A stretch of DNA of 9,505 nt from JBBQQK01 sp038216025 (GTDB taxonomy: Bacteria > Patescibacteriota > UBA1384 > XYA2-FULL-43-10 > 1-14-0-10-43-13). Location of the stretch: NCBI GenBank assembly GCA_038216025.1, contig JBBQQK010000037.1, positions 1 to 9,505 of the forward strand, written 5' to 3'. The first letter of the stretch is position 1. The number at the start of each line of letters is the position of its first letter. Positions 1 through 6,115 of this stretch are shown here, piece after piece. Under the pieces are notes generated by a model, which saw only the letters and a list, made by a program, of their open reading frames with translations, did not search any database and was not told the DNA's origin. Made by a program: the position numbers and the translations under genes.

Positions 1-110
1 TCCAGCACCGCCTGGCCGATGGCGGAGACGACGGGGTTGCCGCCAAAGGTGTTGAAGTGGACCTTTTGCGTCATCACCGCCGCGATTTGTGGCGTGGTCA
101 CGCCTTTCGC
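1..110 (-). other. Class III aminotransferase fragment joined in frame to nrdD
   Basis: The last ~35 codons of the nrdD frame read VTTPQIAAVMTQKV followed by HFNTFGGNPVVSAIGQAVL. This matches the region just after the PLP-lysine in AGXT2-type (alanine-glyoxylate/omega) class III aminotransferases, where HFNTFGGNP is a hallmark. The piece starts in mid-domain, without the PLP lysine or the N-terminal half, so it cannot be a functional domain fusion. Base composition changes at the same point: by hand count 70 of the first 110 bases are G or C, against roughly 40% beyond. A mis-join of DNA from a high-GC organism at a contig end is the simplest explanation. An illegitimate recombination event is the alternative. 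Confidence 0.8.
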
Positions 111-2228
111 TTTTACGTTAATAGTCTTTTGGGCTTTGTTCATCTTGTACGTAACCCTGTCTTCAAACTCTGCGCGCTTACCGGCATTCCACTGCTGAAT
201 TGGGCGAATGTAGCCAACAATTCTGGAATAAACCTCTGTTTCTTTACCGCATTTTTCACATTTGTCCACCCTACCTCCGATGTAACCATGATCTGGGCAA
301 ACGGAAAATGTTGGCGAAAGGGTAAAGTACGGAAGCCGATACGTCTCGCAGATTTGTCTCACCATCGCTTTTACAGTTTTGGTGTCAGTCACCTCCTCAC
401 CAACGAAAAGATGCACTACTGTCCCACCTGTATATTTTGTCTGTAAACCGTCTTGTAAATCTAAAACCTCGAACATATCATCTGTATAGTCAACCGGAAG
501 TTGTGAGGAGTTAGTGTAATATGGCGGCGCTCCGTTTTCCTGATACTCATCTTCGTTAGCCACCATAATATCCGGATATTTCGCTTTATCTTTCAGGGCC
601 AATCTATAGGAGGTACCTTCACCGGGAGTTGCTTCAAGGTTATAGAAGTTATTTGTTTCAGTTTGATATTCCGACATTTTTTCTCTCATGAAATCCAACA
701 CTTCTCTGCCGAACATTTGACCCTCGGCCGTTGTCAGATCCCTACCCAAAAGATTTAAGCAACCTTCGTTCAGGCCAATGATGCCGATGGTTGAGAAATG
801 ATTGCTCCAGAACTTTCCGTCGCGAACCTTAACATTTCTCAGGTAAAACTTGGAATATGGATATAGACCGGAGTCAGTAAGGTTTTCTATTATTTCTCTT
901 TTTTGCTCCAAGCTCTCTTTAGCAAGATCCATCAAATAAGCCAGGTTGTGCAAAAACTCGCGCTTATCTTCAGAACGGAATCCAAGTCGGGACATATTAA
1001 TAGTGACAACACCAATGGAGCCGGTTAGAGGATTGGCTCCGAAAAGGCCGCCGCCACGTTTTCTGAGTTCTCTATTGTCGAGCCTTAAACGGCAGCACAT
1101 CGAACGGGCATCTTCCGGATCCATATCGGAATTAATAAAATTTGAAAAATAAGGGATTCCATATTTAGCTGTCATCTTCCAGATCGGATCTAGCTCTTTG
1201 TTGTTCCAATCAAAATCTTTTGTAATGTTGTAGGTTGGAATCGGAAAAGTGAAGACGCGACCCCTAGCATCACCTGCGGTAATAACTTCAGTGAATGCCT
1301 TGTTGAACATATTCATTTCTTTTTGAAAATCTTTGTAAGTTTCTTTCTGCGGCTTGCCGCCGATAACAATAGGCTCATCGGCTAAAGTAGAGGGGCAAGA
1401 AAGATCCATGGTCACATTTGTGAAAGGAGTTTGGCAACCAACTCTGGTTGGCACATTCATTCCGAACATAAATTCCTGCAAGCATTGATAAACTTCAGTG
1501 TAATTTAATTTGTCATAACGGATAAAAGGAGCAAGCAAAGTGTCAAAGTTGGAGACTGCCTGCGCGCCTGCAGATTCGTGTTGTAAGGTATAGAAGAAAT
1601 TCACCAATTGAGAAAGCGCAGTTCTGAGATGTTTTGGCGGCTTGCATTCAATCTTCCGAGGCGCGCCTTTAAAACCTTCTCTAAGCAAATCTTGCAAATC
1701 CCAGCCCACGCAGTAAGTAGAAAGGTGATCCAAGTCATGTATATGAAGATCTCCGCTTTGATGGGCCTTATTGACTGAGGTACTGTAGATTTTATTTAGC
1801 CAATAACTTTTAGAAACTTCACTGGCAATATAATTGCGGAGCCCTTGTAAAGAATAAGCCATGTTAGCATTTTCCTTAACCTGCCAATCAGTATTGTCTA
1901 AATACTGATCCATCAACTCAACTTTTTGCGCTTCGGCTAATTCGCGCATTTCTGAATGCTTCTGCCTATAAATAATATAAGCCTTAGCAGTGCTGCGGTA
2001 TTTCGATCCGAGCAAAACTTCTTCCACAACATCTTGCATCTCTTCCACAGTTGGAATCTTTCTTCTGATGCGATCAAGAGCTACTTCAGAAGCTTTTTTT
2101 GCAAGCTTTACTGCAGCCTCTTCTCCGAACTCACCGGTTGCTTTTCCGGCTTTCTCGATGGCCTTTGCGATTTTGTTCAAATCGAAGTCAGCCAGTTTGC
2201 CATCCCGCTTGCGGATTTTCTTATACAT
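1..2228 (-). CDS. nrdD: Anaerobic (class III) ribonucleoside-triphosphate reductase, 3'-truncated and chimeric
   Basis: Glycyl-radical enzyme that reduces ribonucleoside triphosphates to deoxyribonucleotides without oxygen; it needs a radical-SAM activase (NrdG), which is not in this window. The ATG at 2228 follows a GGAGGG ribosome site (2233-2238). Residues 1 to about 95 form an ATP-cone regulatory domain (MYKKIRKRDGK start). The barrel carries HIHDLDHLSTYC (Cys173) and MCCRLRLD (Cys378/379). The C-terminus has a zinc site (Cys644, His647, Cys657, Cys660) followed by the glycyl-radical motif RIVGYIRP with Gly672. The frame is open for all 742 codons, with no frameshift. NrdD should end roughly 25-35 residues after Gly672, yet the frame continues into class III aminotransferase sequence (see separate entry), so the native stop and any downstream nrdG are missing. 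Upstream lie NrdR boxes and a sigma70 promoter. The family assignment is very secure; the final ~35 codons are not native NrdD. Confidence 0.95.
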   Translation of the reverse strand, partial: MYKKIRKRDGKLADFDLNKIAKAIEKAGKATGEFGEEAAVKLAKKASEVALDRIRRKIPTVEEMQDVVEEVLLGSKYRSTAKAYIIYRQKHSEMRELAEAQKVELMDQYLDNTDWQVKENANMAYSLQGLRNYIASEVSKSYWLNKIYSTSVNKAHQSGDLHIHDLDHLSTYCVGWDLQDLLREGFKGAPRKIECKPPKHLRTALSQLVNFFYTLQHESAGAQAVSNFDTLLAPFIRYDKLNYTEVYQCLQEFMFGMNVPTRVGCQTPFTNVTMDLSCPSTLADEPIVIGGKPQKETYKDFQKEMNMFNKAFTEVITAGDARGRVFTFPIPTYNITKDFDWNNKELDPIWKMTAKYGIPYFSNFINSDMDPEDARSMCCRLRLDNRELRKRGGGLFGANPLTGSIGVVTINMSRLGFRSEDKREFLHNLAYLMDLAKESLEQKREIIENLTDSGLYPYSKFYLRNVKVRDGKFWSNHFSTIGIIGLNEGCLNLLGRDLTTAEGQMFGREVLDFMREKMSEYQTETNNFYNLEATPGEGTSYRLALKDKAKYPDIMVANEDEYQENGAPPYYTNSSQLPVDYTDDMFEVLDLQDGLQTKYTGGTVVHLFVGEEVTDTKTVKAMVRQICETYRLPYFTLSPTFSVCPDHGYIGGRVDKCEKCGKETEVYSRIVGYIRPIQQWNAGKRAEFEDRVTYKMNKAQKTINVKAKGVTTPQIAAVMTQKVHFNTFGGNPVVSAIGQAVL

Positions 2229-2335
2229 ATAACCCTCCATAATAGTTTAAAGTTGCAAGTTATGAAGCTATAAAATGACCCATCTCTCCTTTGGACTTTC
2301 AATTTTATAGGTTCCAACTCCACTCGGTAATTACT

Positions 2336-2364
2336 ATTATATTGTTCGGTAAATGTTTGGTCAA
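2336..2364 (-). promoter_or_regulatory. Sigma70-type promoter of nrdD
   Basis: On the minus strand a -35 TTGACC (2364-2359) and a -10 TATAAT (2341-2336) are separated by exactly 17 bp. The predicted transcription start is near 2329, giving a leader of about 100 nt before the ATG at 2228. The NrdR boxes lie just upstream of the -35. Confidence 0.8.
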
Positions 2365-2382
2365 ATATCTGCAAATGAAAAA

Positions 2383-2398
2383 GCACTATATGTAGTAT
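2383..2398. promoter_or_regulatory. NrdR box 1 (proximal to nrdD)
   Basis: GCACTATATGTAGTAT fits the NrdR consensus acaCwAtATaTwGtgt across the whole palindromic core (CTATATGTAG). It lies 18 bp upstream of the nrdD -35 element. NrdR is the ATP-cone repressor of bacterial ribonucleotide reductase operons, so its presence here agrees with the gene downstream. Confidence 0.85.
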
Positions 2399-2415
2399 AT
2401 TTAGGTATGCGGTTT

Positions 2416-2431
2416 ATACTATATATAGTGC
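2416..2431. promoter_or_regulatory. NrdR box 2 (distal)
   Basis: ATACTATATATAGTGC, a perfect CTATATATAG core palindrome. It lies 33 bp (about three helical turns) from box 1, the spacing typical of paired NrdR boxes. It also overlaps the -10 of a second, weaker promoter. Confidence 0.87.
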
Positions 2432-2452
2432 TTATACGTGGAAAGTTATCAA
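2424..2452 (-). promoter_or_regulatory. Possible second nrdD promoter overlapped by NrdR box 2
   Basis: TTGATA (2452-2447), a 17-bp spacer and ACTATA (2429-2424) on the minus strand. The -10 lies inside NrdR box 2, which would give direct repression by occlusion. It is weaker than the 2336-2364 promoter and may be fortuitous. Confidence 0.35.
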
Positions 2453-2540
2453 CAATTTAATATAGTCTGTTCCAGACAGTGTTTATTTGCTAATTGCCAA
2501 CCCAAACTGTTGTCCACTTCATAAATAATAGATGGAGAGG

Positions 2541-2570
2541 CAAGGCATCGACCATCACAATGCTGCCTTG
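2541..2570 (-). terminator. Weak hairpin after the metallopeptidase gene
   Basis: CAAGGCA (2541-2547) pairs with TGCCTTG (2564-2570) around a 16-nt loop, starting 8 nt after the stop of the 2578-4116 gene. There is no good U-tract on the minus strand, so it may be only a 3'-end-stabilising hairpin or chance. Confidence 0.3.
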
Positions 2571-2577
2571 AATTAGA

Positions 2578-4116
2578 TTAGTGCTTATTTATAACAATAG
2601 TGCTTTCTGCATAATTCCCGTTTTTATCGTAACCTCGGATTTTCAAGCTATAAGTACCTGCAGGGCCCTGATCATAAGGCCAGCTAGCGGCTATTGTGCT
2701 TTTATTCTCTGAAAGTCGCAGGTATCCATTTATATATATTTCCATTTTAACCACTTCTCCCAAGTCAGTCTTAGCTCTGATGATCAAGTCATCAGAATTC
2801 CACTCATATGGGTTACCAACAGGAGCGATAAAGGAAACTCTAATTGTGTTTTGAAAAGAAACATTCACCAGACTCTCGGTGTTTTTATTGGCAGAATCAA
2901 TGGCAACGGCTTTTAAAACATGATCGCCATCAGAATAACTGCCGGTCATGAGATCAACTTGATAAGGTGAACTACTGTCGCTAGACACCAAAGACGCATC
3001 AATATAGAAATCGATTCTCTTGATTCCAATATCGTCGCTGGCATCGGCTTTGAAGATAAACCCATTGCTGATACTGCCTGGCAATGGCGAAACAACTGAT
3101 ACGCTCGGGGCGTTATCCACAACTGGCGCTGAAAGAGGCGCTGGGGCAGGGGTTGAGTTATTTGTCATATTGGCAAGCCATGTTTTAGTTGAGGCAGATG
3201 GCAAATCTAAACCATTTCTCAGATTCATTTGCTGTATACCATAACCCGAGTAGAAATAAGAATAATCTTCCGCGATAATTTCTGCGTCACAATTCTCCCA
3301 ATCTTTGGAGTAATCAATCGCGGTCGTGGTCTTGGAGAGCGGCCGTAGATTATAGTATTCATCAGGGAAGCGCTGGTTGACAGGAATGTCCAAATCGACC
3401 CAACGATGATAAAGAGTGTAGTGATGGCCATACTCATGAGCCAAAGTCAATTTTAAATAATCCTGTAGAAGACTTTGGTTACTGTTGTAATAAGGAGCAT
3501 ATACATTAAGAATTATAAAACCGTAAGCGGAGACGATATCGCCACTTGAGTTGATAGTATAGGTGCCGTTATACTGACCGCTCCATCCGGTGTCCCCCGC
3601 ATCGCGGACTATTATTTGCGACAGATAGCCGAATTCGCTACTGGTTTTCAGCTGATCACGAATATAACCTCTAAAAATACTGGCCAGATAAGCATATTTT
3701 CCTGTCTCATCAATGTATGCAAAGCTTCCATCGGGTGCCTGATCGGGCACTTTAGAGAAATCTTGCGGAGTAGCAGTGCCGGTAGAAACGACTACAGTTT
3801 TCGAGCCGTCTGAGTTTGTTTGGGTAGAGCCGGTTATTTTACCTGAGGTTGTATATTTGGGCGGCTTTTTTGCTATTTCCTTTATGGCTTCTTCGGTTGG
3901 CGGGACAGGAACTTCTTGTTTTTGTTCCTCTTTTGGCTGCTCTACAACCTCCCTAGCAATAGTTATTTCTCTTTTGATCGCGGTCTTTGTTTCAATAAAT
4001 CGGCTAGCCAATTTGGCGCAAGCAATGCCAGTCCAAACCAAGCCAACTAAAGAGAATAGTATTATGATCTGCCTTAACCATTCTTTTTTTTGGAGGAGTA
4101 ATTTTATTTTTTTCAC
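2578..4116 (-). CDS. Membrane-anchored HExxH zinc metallopeptidase with C-terminal Ig-like domains
   Basis: 512 residues. The N-terminus is a short basic cytoplasmic tail followed by one hydrophobic helix (about 16-36), so the protein is probably anchored with the rest outside. A charged, Pro/Glu/Lys-rich linker (about 55-90) leads to a catalytic region with LAHEYGHHYTLYH: His227, Glu228 and His231 form an HExxH zinc site. DAEIIAEDYSYF (Glu279 or Glu283) is a plausible third, gluzincin-type ligand. A Thr/Pro/Ala linker (about 317-335) precedes an Ig-like module (about 336-421, PSVSVVSPLPGS ... DDIGIKRIDFYID, Big_7-like) and a second beta-sandwich repeat (about 425-510). The start is GTG at 4116, with no ribosome site and an extended -10 ending 6 nt upstream, so translation is probably leaderless. 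The substrate is unknown; a cell-surface or secreted-protein processing role is inferred. The exact peptidase family is not recognised. Confidence 0.8.
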   Translation of the reverse strand: MKKIKLLLQKKEWLRQIIILFSLVGLVWTGIACAKLASRFIETKTAIKREITIAREVVEQPKEEQKQEVPVPPTEEAIKEIAKKPPKYTTSGKITGSTQTNSDGSKTVVVSTGTATPQDFSKVPDQAPDGSFAYIDETGKYAYLASIFRGYIRDQLKTSSEFGYLSQIIVRDAGDTGWSGQYNGTYTINSSGDIVSAYGFIILNVYAPYYNSNQSLLQDYLKLTLAHEYGHHYTLYHRWVDLDIPVNQRFPDEYYNLRPLSKTTTAIDYSKDWENCDAEIIAEDYSYFYSGYGIQQMNLRNGLDLPSASTKTWLANMTNNSTPAPAPLSAPVVDNAPSVSVVSPLPGSISNGFIFKADASDDIGIKRIDFYIDASLVSSDSSSPYQVDLMTGSYSDGDHVLKAVAIDSANKNTESLVNVSFQNTIRVSFIAPVGNPYEWNSDDLIIRAKTDLGEVVKMEIYINGYLRLSENKSTIAASWPYDQGPAGTYSLKIRGYDKNGNYAESTIVINKH

Positions 4117-4122
4117 GAATTA

Positions 4123-4131
4123 ATTATACCA
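4123..4131 (-). promoter_or_regulatory. Extended -10 promoter giving a leaderless GTG transcript
   Basis: TGGTATAAT on the minus strand is a perfect extended -10 (TGnTATAAT; hexamer 4128-4123). Exactly six bases (TAATTC) separate it from the GTG at 4116-4114, so the canonical +1 coincides with the G of the start codon. There is no Shine-Dalgarno in between. A poor -35 (TTGAGC, 4153-4148) sits at 19 bp. Confidence 0.7.
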
Positions 4132-4180
4132 CAAAGGCAAGTGATAAGCTCAAGAACCGGCGTTCTAAGTATTGATTTGG

Positions 4181-4205
4181 ATGTAAAATTTACACGATTT
4201 TACAT
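4181..4205. promoter_or_regulatory. Perfect 9-bp inverted repeat, possible operator
   Basis: ATGTAAAAT (4181-4189) and ATTTTACAT (4197-4205) are exact reverse complements around a 7-bp spacer. A nested TGTAAA-A-TTTACA palindrome occupies 4182-4194, so the site holds three similar half-sites. It sits between divergent genes, about 65-90 bp upstream of the metallopeptidase start and about 85-110 bp upstream of the DUF2795 start. It has no T-tract and is AT-rich, which suits a repressor/activator site better than a terminator. The cognate regulator is not identifiable. Confidence 0.5.
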
Positions 4206-4290
4206 GAGATTCTTGCAACAACTGTTAATGAAAAAAAATCTTTATCTTGTAATCTTTAATTATATTTAAAATAGAAAGGAGATGAACAAA

Positions 4291-4524
4291 ATGGCTAGAG
4301 GAGTAGGCGGTCATGGACCCGCAAATATCATGAAACATATTAAAGGAATAACTTTTCCCACCACGAAGGAAGATATTGTTAATAGAGCAAAAAATGGAGA
4401 AGGACCGGACACAGAAGATATTGTTGATGTCTTGGGTAAAATTGGCGAAAAGGAATACACGTCACCAGCCGAGATAATGAAAGAGGTCGGCAGAGTAAGT
4501 CGAGAAACTAAAGAATCTAAATAA
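4291..4524 (+). CDS. DUF2795 family small protein
   Basis: 77 residues beginning MARGVGGHGPANIMKHIKGI, with the DUF2795 pattern 'GI.FPttKeDiv..A' and a C-terminal YTSPAEIMKEVG. Family members are small proteins of unknown function, often found near stress or DNA-associated genes. An upstream in-frame ATG at 4282 directly abuts the AGGAG (4277-4281), leaving no spacing; the ATG at 4291 lies 9 nt from it and gives the conserved MARG N-terminus, so 4291 is chosen. It is the only intact plus-strand gene here, divergent from the metallopeptidase. It is convergent with the copper-protein gene, with a single base between the two stop codons and therefore no room for a separate terminator. The family call is confident; the function is unknown. 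Confidence 0.85.
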   Translation: MARGVGGHGPANIMKHIKGITFPTTKEDIVNRAKNGEGPDTEDIVDVLGKIGEKEYTSPAEIMKEVGRVSRETKESK

Positions 4525-4525
4525 A

Positions 4526-4900
4526 TTATTTTATTTCTTCTTCGATTTCTTCGTCATATATTATTTTTTCGCATGCGTCTGCGCAGTTACGACATATTAT
4601 GCCACAGCTTTTTAATATTTTGTCATTAGGATATCTCTCGCAATTCTCTCCGGCATCAGAACAAATGTCAGCGCAGATATCTAAAATATCGGCGCCGTAT
4701 TCTGATTCTCGAAGAAAAAAACCTTCTGCTAGTCGGCAAATTTCCGAGCAATCCAACAGATCGATGATTAGCTCATGTTTTGCCAATTCTCCGCCTGTTT
4801 TCAAACAATACATCATTGTTTGAGCACAAGCCTCAATGCATTGAGAAAGTTCCGACAATAGCTCTTCAATCTCTTGAGAACCTACTTCTTTTTCGGGCAT
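4526..4900 (-). CDS. Four-helix-bundle copper-binding-type protein (Csp3/DUF326-like)
   Basis: 124 residues, no signal peptide, therefore cytosolic. Twelve cysteines (21, 25, 32, 51, 55, 76, 80, 87, 99, 103, 106, 110) lie mostly in CxxxC pairs on predicted amphipathic helices, e.g. CIEAC, CSEIC, CADIC and CRNCADAC. This is the layout of DUF326/Csp copper-storage proteins, whose Cys side chains line the core of a four-helix bundle and bind Cu(I). It has fewer Cys than characterised Csp3 proteins (around 18), so capacity may be lower, and the metal is inferred from the family. The C-terminus is acidic (EEIEEEIK). The start at 4900 follows the DUF892 stop after 3 nt, with GGAG (4907-4910) inside the upstream gene's last codons, so the two are translationally coupled. 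Confidence 0.82.
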   Translation of the reverse strand: MPEKEVGSQEIEELLSELSQCIEACAQTMMYCLKTGGELAKHELIIDLLDCSEICRLAEGFFLRESEYGADILDICADICSDAGENCERYPNDKILKSCGIICRNCADACEKIIYDEEIEEEIK

Positions 4901-4903
4901 TTT

Positions 4904-5395
4904 CTACTCCATTTCTGTGTTTTGATCAATATAGTGGCGGACAATCATTCCAATATGCTCCTCTAGCTCTTCTCCTGTGGTTTTTTCTTCTTCCATGATT
5001 TCTCTTGCCACTCTTGCTGTTTCGTCTTCTCCGCACAGTTCTGCTGCCTTTACGATTGCCAGGTAACTGGCCATTTCAAAATGTTCTGTGGAATGTTCCG
5101 CAATGGCATTTTTTACTATTTTATCTTTAGCCATGCCGGACATTACTCCAGATATAGACCCAAAGGCTTGAGACAACGTTGATTTCGCTTCTGAGACTTC
5201 ACCGCCAAGTCTTTCAATTTCTGCTTTCACACGATCAGCTTGGTTTTGTGTCAGTTCGATATGATCCTCAATCTTACCTCTCATCTCTGGTATCTCATTA
5301 TAATCATCTGCGTGATCTTCCAATGTCTTCACAACAGACATTTCCATGGCATAAGCATTGTTGAGCCAACCTATTAAGATTTCTTTGCAAGTCAT
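4904..5395 (-). CDS. DUF892 (YciF/YciE-type) ferritin-like protein
   Basis: 163 residues matching the DUF892 ferritin-like four-helix family: ILIGWLNNAYAMEMSVVKTLEDHADD at the N-terminus, EMRGKIEDHIELTQ in helix 2, AEHSTEHFEMASYLAIVKAAE in helix 3 and a C-terminal REIMEEEKTTGEELEEHI. The Glu and His residues on these helices (Glu18, Glu26, His28, Glu43, His45, and the EHSTEHFE and MEEE sets) are the likely di-iron ligands. Members are stress-induced proteins of poorly defined activity. The ATG at 5395 has a good GGAG ribosome site 5 nt upstream (GAGGAGAAAGA). It is the first gene of a two-gene unit with the cysteine-rich copper protein, so a shared metal or oxidative-stress role is inferred. 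The 78-bp gap from the membrane-protein gene upstream is AT-rich and could hold its own promoter, but I see no clear hexamer pair. Confidence 0.88.
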   Translation of the reverse strand: MTCKEILIGWLNNAYAMEMSVVKTLEDHADDYNEIPEMRGKIEDHIELTQNQADRVKAEIERLGGEVSEAKSTLSQAFGSISGVMSGMAKDKIVKNAIAEHSTEHFEMASYLAIVKAAELCGEDETARVAREIMEEEKTTGEELEEHIGMIVRHYIDQNTEME

Positions 5396-5473
5396 TCTTT
5401 CTCCTCTTTTAAATGTTTAATAAGTTAAATATTGAGCTATTTAGATAGGAAAGACAATGTGAAAGAATATAAT

Positions 5474-6079
5474 TTATTCCCTCATATTTTGGATTATTAG
5501 ATTGAATAACACTAGGCCGATCAAAATCAAACCAATATAGACTGCGCTTGTTATAAGCAAAATAATTACAAGAGGTATGCTCAGAAGAATACTAAAGACC
5601 AGGGCGGTCCGTGAATAAGGGGACAAAAATGACATGATAATCGCCACAAGAAAAGCAAAAAGCGAAATATAGATAAAATAGGGGCCCGCTCCAAGTATTC
5701 CTTGATTAAGACAGATTCCGGCTGGATTGAAAATTAAGCAAGTCAACATCAAACCGATAATCGCTACATATGCGGCAATCAATACCCAAGATATCGGCCG
5801 GCAGACTCCTTTCCAACAGAATTTAAAATATTTCCGAAACCCCTTGATCGTTCCGACGGGACTAGAGAATTCAGCAGGATCCTCTTTGTTAGACGCCTCC
5901 TCAACTTCTGGTTTTTCGATTTCTTGCCCCAGCACAGTCTTAACTTCTTCCTCAATCAGAGTATCCAGATCTCTGTCAACTTCCATATCTATTTTTTCTT
6001 GCAACTGTGGATTTTGCGAGATTTTTTCTTTTACCCTCTGCTGAATAATTTTATCAAGATCATCTTTGGGGTTAGTCAT
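5474..6079 (-). CDS. Unrecognised four-helix membrane protein with charged N-terminal domain
   Basis: 201 residues. Residues 1-75 are soluble, highly charged and probably helical (MTNPKDDLDKIIQQRVKEKI ...; Asp/Glu/Lys/Gln-rich). Four hydrophobic helices follow at about 96-116, 131-153, 158-178 and 179-196, ending in a short QNMRE tail. Four cysteines cluster around the first helix (Cys88, Cys93, Cys114, Cys123; FCWKGVC), possibly a disulfide or metal pair. No family is recognised. The ATG at 6079 has a clear GGAG 7 nt upstream. It lies 36 nt after the isomerase-like gene on the same strand with no terminator between, so co-transcription is likely. A membrane tether or small transporter-like role is possible, but nothing in the sequence decides this. 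Confidence 0.75.
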   Translation of the reverse strand: MTNPKDDLDKIIQQRVKEKISQNPQLQEKIDMEVDRDLDTLIEEEVKTVLGQEIEKPEVEEASNKEDPAEFSSPVGTIKGFRKYFKFCWKGVCRPISWVLIAAYVAIIGLMLTCLIFNPAGICLNQGILGAGPYFIYISLFAFLVAIIMSFLSPYSRTALVFSILLSIPLVIILLITSAVYIGLILIGLVLFNLIIQNMRE

Positions 6080-6115
6080 TCAATCTCCTATTCACTCCAT
6101 ATACCTAATATTTTT

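Larger units (their letters stand above)
2229..2577. other. nrdD upstream control region (no gene)
   Basis: About 350 bp between the start of nrdD and the end of the metallopeptidase gene; both genes read leftward, so this region carries the nrdD promoter and the end of the upstream gene. I see two NrdR boxes, one strong and one weak minus-strand promoter, a ~100-nt AU-rich 5' leader (about 2329 to 2229), and weak inverted repeats: GTCTG/CAGAC (2465-2469/2473-2477) and CAAGGCA/TGCCTTG (2541-2547/2564-2570). I recognise no riboswitch in the leader. The two short open frames here (2177-2386 minus and the end of 1956-2273 plus) look non-coding. Confidence 0.7.

Noticed and set aside
57..446. Plus-strand frame of 129 codons
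   Set aside because: Antisense to the unmistakable NrdD zinc/glycyl-radical C-terminus; no ribosome site or family resemblance.
1956..2273. Plus-strand frame over the nrdD start
   Set aside because: Shadow of the ATP-cone coding sequence on the other strand; low-complexity Phe/Leu/Ser content typical of antisense frames.
2177..2386. Minus-strand 69-codon frame overlapping the nrdD start
   Set aside because: Overlaps the nrdD promoter, leader and first codons in another frame; no ribosome site.
2465..2477. GTCTG-TTC-CAGAC hairpin as an SOS-like operator
   Set aside because: Does not match known LexA consensus spacing (CGAAC-N4-GTTCG or CTGT-N8-ACAG); the stem is only 5 bp.
3776..4123. Plus-strand 115-codon frame
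   Set aside because: Antisense to the metallopeptidase N-terminus and stalk; no independent coding signs.
4282..4290. Upstream ATG (MNK-) as start of the DUF2795 gene
   Set aside because: It abuts the AGGAG directly; the ATG at 4291 has proper spacing and gives the conserved MARG start.
4780..4998. Plus-strand frame across the copper-protein/DUF892 junction
   Set aside because: Antisense to two well-supported genes.
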